Under the pieces are notes generated by a model. It was not told the origin of the DNA. It saw only the letters and a program-made list of their open reading frames with translations, and did not search any database. This document shows positions 43,986-52,496 of a stretch of DNA of 64,000 nucleotides, piece after piece (the first letter of the stretch is position 1; every line of letters begins with the position of its first letter). This DNA is from Micromonospora sp. M71_S20 (GTDB lineage: Bacteria > Actinomycetota > Actinomycetes > Mycobacteriales > Micromonosporaceae). Location: assembly GCF_003664255.1 (NCBI RefSeq), contig NZ_RCCV01000002.1, positions 684,501-748,500 on the forward strand, read 5' to 3'. The translations under genes and the position numbers were made by a program.

Positions 43986-46900
43986 TCAGGCCAGCAGCGC
44001 CTCGAGCCGGCGGTTGACCGCGGCCAGGGTGGCCCGGACGACCGCCTGCCGGGGGTCACCGGCGACCAGTGCGGAGCCGACGAGCTGCTCCACCCAGCCG
44101 TCGCAGACCAGCAGCACCACGACCGTGGCCACGTCGCAGTTGCCGAAGGGCACCACGGCGGCGTGCTCGACGAAGCAGCGCCCACGGTCGGGGCCGGCGT
44201 CGGGGCCGGGCTCGCCGCCGCGCAGCAGCTCGTCCACCGCCGCCGCCGCGGCCACCGCGCAGAGCCGCAGCACGTACCCGTCGACGGCCGGCCCGGTCGA
44301 GTAGCCGGCGGCGCTCTCCCCACCGGCGAGCAGGCGTACCTCCACGGTGGCGTCGAGCCCGAAGGTGCTCACCTGGACGTGGTCGATCACCACCCGGGGG
44401 CCCACCGCGCCGCCGGTGTCCAGCGGCCGGGACGGCGCGGTCTCCGTCGTCGTCACCTGCCCACCCGAGTACGACGTGCCGACGGTCGCCGGGGCACCGG
44501 CCGGAGTTCCGGCCGGGGCGGCGGAGACCGAGCCGGGCTCCTCCACCGTGGCCCGGCCCCGGTGCGGGGCGACGGGTTGCCGGCGCCGGCGCGGGGTCTC
44601 GGGCGTCGCCTCGGGACGCTGTTCGGCGCGGGTCGCGGCGGCCTCCGACGGGCTGCCGGGCGCCCTGCCGCCGGGCACCCGGGGCTCGGCGGAGGACGGC
44701 TCGGCGGGGCGTGCCGCGACGCCCGCCGACCGGGAGTCGGCGCCGCGCGGCTCCGCCGAGCGACGGCGCACCGGCGGGGCGGGTGCGGCCGGCATGCCGG
44801 GCAGGTTCTGCGGCGCGGCGGCCAGCCCCATCCGGTCCTGGAGCAGGCGGGCGACCTGCCGACTCACCTCGGCCGGGTCGGCCCCGTCGGCGAGGTCGAG
44901 CCGCAGGCTGTGCGCGCCTGCCGGGGTACGGCGCAGCGCCGCGTCGCGGACGCCGGCCACGCCGCGGACGGCGTCGAGGATGGCGTTGACGTCGAAGCCC
45001 TCCGGGCGCTCCCGCAGCGGGGCGGGCTCGTCGTCGCGGCGCAGATGGGTGGCGATGCGGGCGAGTTCGGGGGTCTCGGCGGGTGGCTCCACGGCTGGCG
45101 GCTCCGGCACGACGGGCACGTCCGGCTCGGCGGGGACGCGCTGCGGCAACACCGCCGATGCGGGGTCCGGCGCCTGGTCGACGGCGGCCGGCTGGGCCGT
45201 CGGTGCCGGTTCGGGGGCGGACCGGCGGGCCGCGTACGGGGGTGCGCTCGCCGGGGCGGGCGCGGGCGGGGTGGCCTCACGCCGCCCGAATCCGCTGGTG
45301 GCGGCCTCGGCGACGGGCCCGGCGGCGGTCTGCGCAACGCCCGGGGACCTCGGGGCCGGCTCCGCGCTCTCCGGCCGGAGCCGGAACGGGCGGGTGACCC
45401 CCCGGTCCGGGGTGTCCTCGGCGCGGGGCGCCGCGGCGGCGCTTTCCGGGGCGTACGCGAGCGGGGGCGCGCCCGCCGGCGCGGGGACCGACCCGCCCGA
45501 CGCCCAGGCCGGTCGCTCGGTCGGGGTCGACGGTTCGGCCTCGGGTCCCGTGGGCCGGTCGACAGGGGCGGGCGGTCGCTCGTACGCCGGCCGGTGCACC
45601 GGCGCGGTCTGGGCGACGTCGTAGGGGCGGCCGGGCTCGCGGGGCGGATCGTAGGGGCGGGGAGCCTCGCCGCGCGACGGCTCGTGCGGTCGCTGCGGCT
45701 CACCGGCCCAGGCCGGCGGCTGTTCCTCGCGGGATCGGCGGCCGACGGGCTCCGGCTCCTCGCGGGACCGGCGACCGACCGGCTCCGGCTCCTCGCGGGA
45801 CCGGCGACCGACCGGCTCCGGCTCCTCGCGGGAGCGACGACCGGCCGGCTCGGCCTCATCCCGGGACCAGGGCGGCGCCCACGCGGCACCCCAGCTCGGG
45901 CGGTTCCAGTTCGGGCCGGTCCAGTCCGGTTCGGTGCTCGGCGGCCACTCGGCGGCCGACTGTCGCGAACCGCCCGGTTCGGAGCGCGACGACGGTTCCC
46001 GGTCGCCGCCCGGAACGTGCTGCGCACCGGCCGCCGGCTCGGCGACCGGGGACCGGTCGGCACCCGGCTCCGCGCCGAAGCCACGCCCGCCCCGCTCGTG
46101 CCCGGTGGCACCCGCCGTGCGGTCCTGGTCGAACCCGCCGGCCGTGCGGTCCTGGCCGGCGGCGCCCGGCGTCCGCTCGGCGCGGGGCCCGCCCGGGGCG
46201 CGGTCCTGGCCGAACTCCCCCGCCGCGTCGTGCGTGCCGGCGGCGACCGGGTCGGCGCCCCGGTCCTCGCGGAAGGCGCGGTCCGCGCCCAGCGCGCGGT
46301 CGACGCCGGCGACCCGGTCGCCGGCGGTCGCGCGGTCGACGGTGGCGGGCGCCGCATCGACCGGGCGCTCGGCGGGCGGGCGCTCGGCGGGCGGCGGGAA
46401 GTGGCGCGGGTCGGAGGCCGACGGCTCCGGCGCGTAGTGGTCGCTCCAGCCGCGCGCCGGGCCGGCGGCCGACGGGGGCTCGTCGGCCGCGGCACGGTCG
46501 ACCGTCGGCGCGTGGAAGCCGGGCGGCACCTCGAAGCCGCTGGCGGCGGTGCCCACCGGCGGGACCTGGACGGCGGGGGGCGCCGACGTCGGCAGGCCCG
46601 GCTCCGACCAGCGGTTCTGCCGGCCGGCCGACGGGTCCTCGGAGGATCGCCGGGCCGGGCCGGACTCGGGGTCGGTGAACCCGTGCTGCGTCCGGGGCGG
46701 CTGCTCGGCCGTCGGCGCCGGGCGCTGAGCGGGCACCACCAGCCGGTCGTTGCCCGGGTCGCGGCGCTGTTCGCCGAGGATGCCGGGCGGGGCGCTCACC
46801 GGGGCCTGGCGGTTGACTGGCGCGTCGTCGGCGGCATGGTCGACGCCGTTGGCGTGGTGGCCGTTGACCCGGGCCGGCGGCTCGGCCCCGGCCGGCGGGC

Positions 46901-47138
46901 CGGGCAGCGGTGGCGGCAGGTCGCCGTGCCGCGGCGACGAGGCGGCCCAGCCGGGGGTCGGCTCGGGCGGACCCCACGGCGAGGCCGGCTCGCGAGGGCT
47001 GGAGATGTCCCCGCCCCGGGACCAACTGGCCGCCGGGGGCGCCCACCCGCTGCCGGAACGGGCCAGGTCGTCCTGCGGACCCGTCCCGTCGCCGTGCTCT
47101 CCCGGGGTGGCGGCACCGGGTTGCCCTGTTTCACTCAC
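43986..47138 (-). CDS. Very large Pro/Arg-rich protein with conserved C-terminal domains
   Basis: 1,050 residues from a GTG with AAGGAG eight bases upstream. About residues 1-700 are disordered Pro/Arg/Ala/Glu sequence, including four 11-residue repeats (RRSREEPEPVG). Conserved-looking parts are about 715-785, 'GFDVNAILDAVRGVAGVRDA' to 'VSRQVARLLQDRMGL', and the C-terminal 150 residues with 'RVVIDHVQVSTFGLDATVEV'. No signal peptide, membrane helix or catalytic motif is seen. It is divergent from the tetR gene. Function not recognised; a scaffold role is only a guess. Confidence 0.75.
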   Translation of the reverse strand: MSETGQPGAATPGEHGDGTGPQDDLARSGSGWAPPAASWSRGGDISSPREPASPWGPPEPTPGWAASSPRHGDLPPPLPGPPAGAEPPARVNGHHANGVDHAADDAPVNRQAPVSAPPGILGEQRRDPGNDRLVVPAQRPAPTAEQPPRTQHGFTDPESGPARRSSEDPSAGRQNRWSEPGLPTSAPPAVQVPPVGTAASGFEVPPGFHAPTVDRAAADEPPSAAGPARGWSDHYAPEPSASDPRHFPPPAERPPAERPVDAAPATVDRATAGDRVAGVDRALGADRAFREDRGADPVAAGTHDAAGEFGQDRAPGGPRAERTPGAAGQDRTAGGFDQDRTAGATGHERGGRGFGAEPGADRSPVAEPAAGAQHVPGGDREPSSRSEPGGSRQSAAEWPPSTEPDWTGPNWNRPSWGAAWAPPWSRDEAEPAGRRSREEPEPVGRRSREEPEPVGRRSREEPEPVGRRSREEQPPAWAGEPQRPHEPSRGEAPRPYDPPREPGRPYDVAQTAPVHRPAYERPPAPVDRPTGPEAEPSTPTERPAWASGGSVPAPAGAPPLAYAPESAAAAPRAEDTPDRGVTRPFRLRPESAEPAPRSPGVAQTAAGPVAEAATSGFGRREATPPAPAPASAPPYAARRSAPEPAPTAQPAAVDQAPDPASAVLPQRVPAEPDVPVVPEPPAVEPPAETPELARIATHLRRDDEPAPLRERPEGFDVNAILDAVRGVAGVRDAALRRTPAGAHSLRLDLADGADPAEVSRQVARLLQDRMGLAAAPQNLPGMPAAPAPPVRRRSAEPRGADSRSAGVAARPAEPSSAEPRVPGGRAPGSPSEAAATRAEQRPEATPETPRRRRQPVAPHRGRATVEEPGSVSAAPAGTPAGAPATVGTSYSGGQVTTTETAPSRPLDTGGAVGPRVVIDHVQVSTFGLDATVEVRLLAGGESAAGYSTGPAVDGYVLRLCAVAAAAAVDELLRGGEPGPDAGPDRGRCFVEHAAVVPFGNCDVATVVVLLVCDGWVEQLVGSALVAGDPRQAVVRATLAAVNRRLEALLA
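45725..45855 (-). repeat. 33-bp tandem repeat in the Pro-rich protein gene
   Basis: Four head-to-tail copies beginning at 45,725, 45,758, 45,791 and 45,824. The second and third are identical; the first and fourth have point changes. Each encodes an 11-residue module RRSREEPEPVG. Confidence 0.88.
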
Positions 47139-47285
47139 CGCGCGCTCCTTGGTCGCCCCCGCTGAGGCTACCGTGTGGTGACAGTGGCGATAAGTTACAG
47201 CGGCGGGCCAATTCCGCGACGGGTCCCCGGGCCCCGACCGGTTCGGGTGAATTGCCGGCTCGTACGAAGAGACTCGGAGGTTCCC

Positions 47286-47924
47286 ATGACCGCTGTGGGG
47301 AACGGTGCCCAGACCGCCGGCCGGCCCACCCGCCTGCCCCGCTCCGCGCGCCGCAAGCAGCTGCTCGCCGCGGCCCAGGAGGTGTTCGTCGCCCAGGGCT
47401 ACCACGCGGCCGCGATGGACGACATCGCCGAGCGGGCGGGAGTCTCCAAGCCCGTGCTCTACCAGCACTTCCCCGGCAAGATGGAGCTCTACCTCGCCCT
47501 GTTGGACACGCACTGTGACGCGATCCTCGCGAAGGTCGACGACGCCATGCGCGGCACCAACGACAACAAGGAGCGGGTCGGCGCGTCGGTGCGCGCCTAC
47601 TTCGACTTCGTCGACCACGAGAGCGAGGCGTTCCGCCTCGTCTTCGAGTCGGACCTGCGCAACGACCCGGCGGTGCGCCAGCGCGTCGAGCGGGTGGAGC
47701 AGGGCTGCATCGCGGCGATCACCGACACCATCATCTCCGACACGGGGATCAGCCGGGCCCACGCCGAGCTGCTCGCCTCCGGCCTGGTCGGCGCGGCCGA
47801 GACCGCCGCGCAGTTCTGGCTGGCTCGTGGCCGGCAGCTGCCCAAGGCCGAGGCGGAGGCACTGGTCGCGGCGCTCTCCTGGCGGGGCATCGCCAGCTTC
47901 CCGCTGCAAGGTGAGTCAGCCTGA
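47286..47924 (+). CDS. TetR-family transcriptional regulator
   Basis: 212 residues. The N-terminal helix-turn-helix 'AMDDIAERAGVSKPVLYQHF' plus 'GKMELYLALLD' is typical TetR, and the C-terminal ligand domain is all-helical. ATG behind CGGAGG. It is divergent from the Pro-rich protein gene (147-base gap holding both promoters) and 65 bases ahead of the DUF3107 gene, the order I remember next to moeZ in mycobacteria. Targets unknown. Confidence 0.93.
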   Translation: MTAVGNGAQTAGRPTRLPRSARRKQLLAAAQEVFVAQGYHAAAMDDIAERAGVSKPVLYQHFPGKMELYLALLDTHCDAILAKVDDAMRGTNDNKERVGASVRAYFDFVDHESEAFRLVFESDLRNDPAVRQRVERVEQGCIAAITDTIISDTGISRAHAELLASGLVGAAETAAQFWLARGRQLPKAEAEALVAALSWRGIASFPLQGESA

Positions 47925-47989
47925 ACATCCGGCCGCGAGATCGGATAGCCTTCCCATCGGCGGCTCTTTCGCCCGAATGAGGAGGCACA

Positions 47990-48217
47990 GTGGAGGTCAA
48001 GATCGGCGTGCAGTACGCGCCCCGCGAGCTGGTCCTGGAGAGCGCGCAGTCGCCGGCCGAGATCGAGCAGATCGTGACCGACGCCTTCGGCAAGGACGAG
48101 GGCACCCTCTCCCTGACCGACGAGAAGGGCCGGCGGGTGATCGTGCCGGTCAACAAGGTCGCCTACGTCGAGATCGCCGAGGCGTCGCCGCGCGCGGTCG
48201 GGTTCACCGTCCGCTGA
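47990..48217 (+). CDS. DUF3107 small protein
   Basis: 75 residues, 'VEVKIGVQYAPRELVLESAQ' with 'VIVPVNKVAYVEI', matching the actinobacterial DUF3107 family (TB9.4-like, as I remember it). Probably a cytosolic beta/alpha protein; function unknown. GTG start behind GAGGAGG. Cotranscription with the upstream tetR is possible, and a hairpin follows it. Confidence 0.88.
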   Translation: MEVKIGVQYAPRELVLESAQSPAEIEQIVTDAFGKDEGTLSLTDEKGRRVIVPVNKVAYVEIAEASPRAVGFTVR

Positions 48218-48230
48218 GTGGTCCGGTCGG

Positions 48231-48264
48231 CCGCGACGGGTGGCCCGACGATCGCCCGTCGCGG
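48231..48264. terminator. Hairpin between DUF3107 and ferritin-like genes
   Basis: CCGCGACGGG (48,231-48,240) pairs exactly with CCCGTCGCGG (48,255-48,264). It is located between convergent genes. Confidence 0.7.
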
Positions 48265-48277
48265 ACGCCGGCCGCGG

Positions 48278-48931
48278 TCAGTTGTTCAGCCCGGCGGCGG
48301 CCATCCGCGTGGCGTGCGCCGCGGTCAGCCGCCCGAACAGCCCCGGCACGTCCACCCGGCCGCTCTGTGCCACGAGCGCGGTGAGCGCCCCCCGCTCGGC
48401 GGCGGCCACCCGGCCGGCCTGTGACAGCGCCTCGCCGACCAGTCGCCGCGCCCACATCGAGAGCCGGCCGGCCACCCTCGGGTCGGCCTCGACGGCCGCC
48501 CGGATCTCGGCGACGGCGAAGTCGGCGTACGACGAGTCGTGCAGCACGTCGAGGACGAGCTGACGGTCCGGCTCGGCCAGGGCCGCGGCGATCTCCCGGA
48601 GGAAGTCGTCGGTGATGGCGTCGCCCACGTACGCCTTCGTCACCGCCTCCGCCCAGTCCCTCGGCTCGGTCGAGTCGTGGTACGCCTGGAGCGGCTCGAC
48701 GTACGGCGCCATGGCGTCGTCGGGAAGCACGCCGAGCGCGGCGAGCCGGTCGGCGAGCCGCCGGTAGTTGCCGATCTCGGCGGCGGCCATCTCGCCCAGC
48801 GCCGCCCGCCGGCGCAGGTCGGGGGCGAGTCGGGCGTCGACGGCCATCCGTTCGAAGGCGAGCAGCTCACCGAAGGCCACCAGGCCGAGCAGGTCGACGA
48901 CGGCATGGTCGGGCAGATCGGTCGCGGACAC
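48278..48931 (-). CDS. Ferritin-like-fold protein (tRNA hydroxylase MiaE-like superfamily)
   Basis: 217 residues, all-helical. It carries Glu/His-containing helices 'LLGLVAFGELLAFERMAVDA', 'ALGEMAAAEIGNYRRLADRL' and a later 'VLDVLHDSSYADFAVAEI', giving ExxxE/ExxN-like spacing of a carboxylate di-iron fold, though not every ligand is obvious. Its gene position opposite a DEAD-box helicase gene is conserved in my memory of other actinobacteria. Enzymatic role unknown. Confidence 0.78.
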   Translation of the reverse strand: MSATDLPDHAVVDLLGLVAFGELLAFERMAVDARLAPDLRRRAALGEMAAAEIGNYRRLADRLAALGVLPDDAMAPYVEPLQAYHDSTEPRDWAEAVTKAYVGDAITDDFLREIAAALAEPDRQLVLDVLHDSSYADFAVAEIRAAVEADPRVAGRLSMWARRLVGEALSQAGRVAAAERGALTALVAQSGRVDVPGLFGRLTAAHATRMAAAGLNN

Positions 48932-49013
48932 GAGCGCAGGCTACCGCCCGTCGGCAACCGGGCCAGAAGTGACACAGGTCACCTGGGTGACCCCCGGCGT
49001 GGCGCGCGCGCAT

Positions 49014-49039
49014 GGAATCAGGACGCCTCCGGGTCGGTT
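49014..49039 (+). promoter_or_regulatory. Exact SigR/SigH-type promoter (GGAAT-N18-GTT)
   Basis: GGAAT at 49,014-49,018 and GTT at 49,037-49,039 are separated by exactly 18 bases. This is the consensus for the thiol-oxidative-stress sigma factor SigR of Streptomyces (SigH in mycobacteria). It is correctly oriented for the DEAD-box helicase gene, about 200 bases upstream of its start. The match is direct; regulation by such a sigma factor is inference. Confidence 0.7.
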
Positions 49040-49247
49040 CAGGTAGCATGGAGCAGTTGCCACGGGCGCCGACCTGACCCAGGCTGATCCGAGCGATCAG
49101 CCGGCCCGGTCGAAGTGTGAGGCCCGCGGCGCGCGTGCGGCCCGGTCCGGCGAGGCATTCAGCCGCCGACCGTGTGGCCCGCGCCACACCGAACGCGCCC
49201 TGAGGACATGACGGGGCGCACCCACGAGAGGGCACCCCCAAATCCAT
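49040..49247 (+). promoter_or_regulatory. Long 5' leader of the DEAD-box helicase gene
   Basis: About 200 untranslated bases lie between the promoter and ATG. No ribosome-binding site lies in the usual window before the start (the sequence just upstream is ACCCCCAAATCCAT), and GC-rich self-complementary stretches occur (for example GATCCGAGCGATC near 49,087 and GTGTGGCCCGCGCCACAC at 49,170). Leaders like this on RNA-helicase genes often control translation, for example in cold. No known riboswitch was recognised. Confidence 0.5.
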
Positions 49248-50936
49248 ATGAGCGAGCTGACTCAAGACCTCATGGACGGCCAGGAACTGGCCGCCACCGC
49301 TCCGGTGCGCCCGGAGGCACCCACCTTCGCCGAGCTGGGCGCGCGTCAGGAGACCGTCGACGCGCTGGCCGCGGCCGGCATCACCCGCGCCTTCGCCATC
49401 CAGGAGTACGCGATCCCGATCGCGCTGCGCGGCGTCGACATGATCGGCCAGGCGCCCACCGGCACCGGCAAGACGCTCGGCTTCGGCGTACCGCTGCTGG
49501 AGCGGGTGTTCGCGCCGGGCGAGGGCAGCGACGGCGTGCCGCAGGCCCTGGTCGTCGTACCCACCCGTGAGCTGGGCATCCAGGTGGCCAAGGACCTCGC
49601 CGCCGCGGGCCGGACCCGGGGCGTCCGGGTGCTGCCGATCTACGGTGGCGTGGCGTACGAGCCGCAGATCGACGCGCTACGCAAGGGCGTGGAGATCCTG
49701 GTCGGCACCCCCGGCCGCCTGATGGACCTGCAGAAGCAGAAGCACCTGCGGCTGGACCGGATCCGCGCGCTGGTGCTGGACGAGGCCGACCGGATGCTCG
49801 ACCTGGGCTTCCTCGACGACGTCGAGAAGATCCTGGCGATGCTGCCGGAGGACCGGCAGACCATGCTCTTCTCGGCGACCATGCCGGATCCGATCGTCAC
49901 CCTGTCCCGGCGCTTCCTGCGCCAGCCGATGACGATCCACGCCGGGCACACCGCCGAGACCGGGCCGTCGCCGCAGACCGAGCAGCTGGTCTACCGCACC
50001 CACTCGATGAACAAGGTCGAGATCGTGGCCCGCATCCTCCAGGCGGAGGGGCGCGGACTGACCATGATCTTCACCCGCACCAAGCGGGCCGCCGACCGGG
50101 TCGCCGAGGACCTCGACTTCCGGGGTTTCGCGGTCGCCGCCGTGCACGGTGACCTCGGGCAGGGCGCGCGCGAGCGGGCGCTGCGGGCGTTCCGGGCCGG
50201 CAAGATCGACATTCTGGTCGCCACCGACGTGGCGGCGCGTGGCCTCGACGTCAGCGGCGTCACCCACGTCATCAACTACGACTGCCCCGAGGACCAGGAC
50301 ACCTACACCCACCGGATCGGTCGTACCGGCCGGGCCGGCGCGACGGGCGTCGCGGTGACCTTCGTCGACTGGGACGACATGCCCCGCTGGCGGATCATCG
50401 ACAAGACGCTGGGTCTGGAGATGCCGGAGCCGGCGGAGACGTACCACACGTCCCCGCACCTCTACACCGACCTGCACATCCCCACCGACGTCAGCGGCAC
50501 CCTGCCGACCGCCGAACGCACCCGCGCCGGGCTGTCGGCCGAGGTCGAGGAGGACCTCGGCGGCGGACGGTCCCGTCGGGGCGAGGGCGGCCGGGGTTCC
50601 CGCCGTGGCGAGCGCAGCGAGCGTGGCGAGCGTGGCGAGCGTGGCGAGGGCCGTGGTCGCGGCGAGCGCCGCGCGGGCCGCGCCGGCGGTGCGACCGACG
50701 CGCCGGTGACCGACGCGCCGGCCGACGCCGCCGAGGAGGGCTCCCGCGTCCCGCGTCGCCGTCGGCGTCGCCGCGCCGGAGAGACCGTCGCGGGCGAGTC
50801 GACCACGGTGATCGCCGCCGAGGCCACCGACGCCCCGGCCGCCGCCGAGGGCGAGGGCCCGAAGCCCCGCCGCCGCCGGCGCCGTCGTGGGGGTGGCTCC
50901 GCCGCCGGTACGCCGGCCGAGGCGACCGCCGACTGA
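49248..50936 (+). CDS. DEAD-box ATP-dependent RNA helicase (RhlE/CsdA type)
   Basis: 562 residues. All core motifs are intact: Q motif 'ITRAFAIQEYAIP', Walker A 'APTGTGKTLG', 'PTRELGIQV', DEAD in 'LVLDEADRMLDLGF', 'FSATMPD', 'MIFTRTKRAADRVAEDL' and 'HRIGRTGRAG'. The C-terminal 140 residues are RGE/RR-rich repeats that bind RNA in this family. It unwinds structured RNA in ribosome assembly or mRNA turnover, especially under cold or stress. It is preceded by an exact SigR-type promoter and a long leader without a clear ribosome-binding site. Confidence 0.95.
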   Translation: MSELTQDLMDGQELAATAPVRPEAPTFAELGARQETVDALAAAGITRAFAIQEYAIPIALRGVDMIGQAPTGTGKTLGFGVPLLERVFAPGEGSDGVPQALVVVPTRELGIQVAKDLAAAGRTRGVRVLPIYGGVAYEPQIDALRKGVEILVGTPGRLMDLQKQKHLRLDRIRALVLDEADRMLDLGFLDDVEKILAMLPEDRQTMLFSATMPDPIVTLSRRFLRQPMTIHAGHTAETGPSPQTEQLVYRTHSMNKVEIVARILQAEGRGLTMIFTRTKRAADRVAEDLDFRGFAVAAVHGDLGQGARERALRAFRAGKIDILVATDVAARGLDVSGVTHVINYDCPEDQDTYTHRIGRTGRAGATGVAVTFVDWDDMPRWRIIDKTLGLEMPEPAETYHTSPHLYTDLHIPTDVSGTLPTAERTRAGLSAEVEEDLGGGRSRRGEGGRGSRRGERSERGERGERGEGRGRGERRAGRAGGATDAPVTDAPADAAEEGSRVPRRRRRRRAGETVAGESTTVIAAEATDAPAAAEGEGPKPRRRRRRRGGGSAAGTPAEATAD

Positions 50937-50952
50937 CCGCCGTACGTCACCC

Positions 50953-50992
50953 GAGATCCCCCGGACCGGTGCACCCGGTGCCGGGGGATCTC
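50953..50992 (+). terminator. Terminator of the DEAD-box helicase gene
   Basis: GAGATCCCCCGG (50,953-50,964) pairs exactly with CCGGGGGATCTC (50,981-50,992). An inner ACCGG/CCGGT stem extends it. Confidence 0.85.
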
Positions 50993-51108
50993 CTCGTCCG
51001 GGCCGTGCCCCGCCGGGCGGACGCGACACCACACCGGCAGGCCTGCGTCGGACACCGCCGCCGGACCGCGTGCCGGAGAGAACGCCGGTCGACCAGGAAG
51101 ATGGAGCA

Positions 51109-52311
51109 ATGCCCGAACCGCTGGACGCCGCCCTGACCGAGGTCCGGGCACTGCTGCTCGACCCGGCGCTCACCCGTGCGGTGGCCGCCGGACGCCGACG
51201 TGGACACCGCCCCTCGATGGTCCGCGCCGAACTGCGGCCGGTCGTGCTCAAGGCGGGCCCCCGGTTGCAGATCTCCACCTCCGACGGCTCCCGCCCGTAC
51301 ACCCGCAACGTGGCCCCCGGCCCGGAGGCGGACGCGGCGGTGGACGCGCTGCTGGCCGAGCCGTTCGGCAACTGGCACGTGGAGACGGCCGACGCGACGC
51401 TCCAGCTGCGGGTCACCAAGTCCGGCGAGGCGCAGGTGCACCGGGCCGCCGCCGTCCGGCCCGCCGCCGAGCCGGGCGGGCACGACCGGGCGAAGGAGTA
51501 CCTGCTCGACCCCGGCGACCCGATCTTCGCCGAGATCGGCGGCTCGGCCGCGAAGCGCCGCCAGGTCGACGCGTTCCTGCGGGCGCTGGCGGCCACCCTC
51601 CCGGATGACCTGACCGGCCCGCTGCGGGTGGTCGACCTGGGCTGCGGCAACGCGTACCTGACCTTCGCCGCGTACCGGTGGCTGGCACAGCGGGGCGTCG
51701 ACGTCGAGTTGGTCGGTGTGGACGTCCGGGAGGACCAGCGGCGACGCAACACCGAGCTGGCCGAGCGGCTGGGCTGGGCCGACCGGGTCAGGTTCGTGGC
51801 CGGCACGATCGCCGACGCCGTCGTGGAACCCGCCCCCGACCTGGTGCTGGCCCTGCACGCCTGCGACACCGCCACCGACGAGGCGCTGGCCCGGGCGGTG
51901 CGCTGGCGGGCCCGCTGGGTGCTCGCCGCGCCGTGCTGCCACCACGACGTCGCGGCCCAGCTGCGTGCCCGGCCGGCCCCGGCCCCGTACGAGCTGCTGA
52001 CCCGGCAGGGCATCCTCCGGGAGCGCTTCGCGGACGTCCTCACCGACGCGCTGCGGGCCGGGCTGCTCCGGCTGCACGGCTACCGGGCCGAGGTGGTGGA
52101 GTTCGTCGACTCCCGGCACACCCCCCGCAACCTGCTCATCCGGGCACGACGCACCGGCACCGCGCCGACCGCCGCCCAGCGGACGGAATACCGGGAACTG
52201 GTCGAGCAGTGGGCGGTCACCCCACGGCTGGAGGCGCTGCTGCCGCCGGCGCCCGCGCCGAACACCGCCCCCGACGCCCCGGCGCCCGACGACGTCGCGG
52301 CCGCCCGCTGA
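51109..52311 (+). CDS. SAM-dependent methyltransferase (class I)
   Basis: 400 residues. The SAM-binding motif I is 'PLRVVDLGCGNAYLTFAAYR', the acidic motif II 'ELVGVDVREDQRRRN', and later 'LVLALHACDTATDEAL' with 'LAAPCCHHDVAAQL'. The pattern ALHACDTATD plus PCCHH is typical of the METTL25/rRNA-type 'methyltransferase domain 32' proteins; the exact target is unknown. ATG at 51,109 with GGAG just upstream. A terminator precedes it, so it has its own promoter. Confidence 0.88.
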   Translation: MPEPLDAALTEVRALLLDPALTRAVAAGRRRGHRPSMVRAELRPVVLKAGPRLQISTSDGSRPYTRNVAPGPEADAAVDALLAEPFGNWHVETADATLQLRVTKSGEAQVHRAAAVRPAAEPGGHDRAKEYLLDPGDPIFAEIGGSAAKRRQVDAFLRALAATLPDDLTGPLRVVDLGCGNAYLTFAAYRWLAQRGVDVELVGVDVREDQRRRNTELAERLGWADRVRFVAGTIADAVVEPAPDLVLALHACDTATDEALARAVRWRARWVLAAPCCHHDVAAQLRARPAPAPYELLTRQGILRERFADVLTDALRAGLLRLHGYRAEVVEFVDSRHTPRNLLIRARRTGTAPTAAQRTEYRELVEQWAVTPRLEALLPPAPAPNTAPDAPAPDDVAAAR

Positions 52312-52321
52312 CCGGACGTCG

Positions 52322-52357
52322 CCCGGGCCGCCTGCCCGCCTGAGCGGCGGCCCTCGG
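52322..52357 (+). terminator. Terminator of the methyltransferase gene
   Basis: GGGCCGCC (52,325-52,332) pairs with GGCGGCCC (52,346-52,353), extended by CCC/GGG near both ends. It starts 10 bases after the stop codon. Confidence 0.65.
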
Positions 52358-52422
52358 GTGTGATCCGCGCCATTCCGGGGGCGGAACATCCCATACACGA
52401 GCCGGTCTGGTCGGTCAGTCAA

Positions 52423-52450
52423 TTGTTTCCCTACCTTTCCGTACTACCCT
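52423..52450 (+). promoter_or_regulatory. Candidate promoter of the HTH regulator gene
   Basis: TTGTTT (52,423) and TACCCT (52,445) are 16 bases apart in a relatively AT-rich strip upstream of the ATG at 52,497. A moderate match to the housekeeping consensus. Confidence 0.35.
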
Positions 52451-52496
52451 CAAGGGCGCACCGCCGGGTGCCGGCCGGGAGGGAAGACCCGCAGGG

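Noticed and set aside
45725-45855. Regular 33-bp repeats considered as a CRISPR-like array
   Set aside because: They are contiguous, in frame and coding, with no spacers.
49208-49570. Alternative upstream ATG in the helicase leader, overlapping out of frame
   Set aside because: GAGGAC is only two bases before that ATG, and the product lacks any domain. It could be a regulatory upstream ORF but nothing shows it.
50606-50650. Nine-base repeats (GGCGAGCGT) looked at as a possible CRISPR or binding-site array
   Set aside because: They encode the RGE-type tail of the RNA helicase. There are no spacers and no cas genes.
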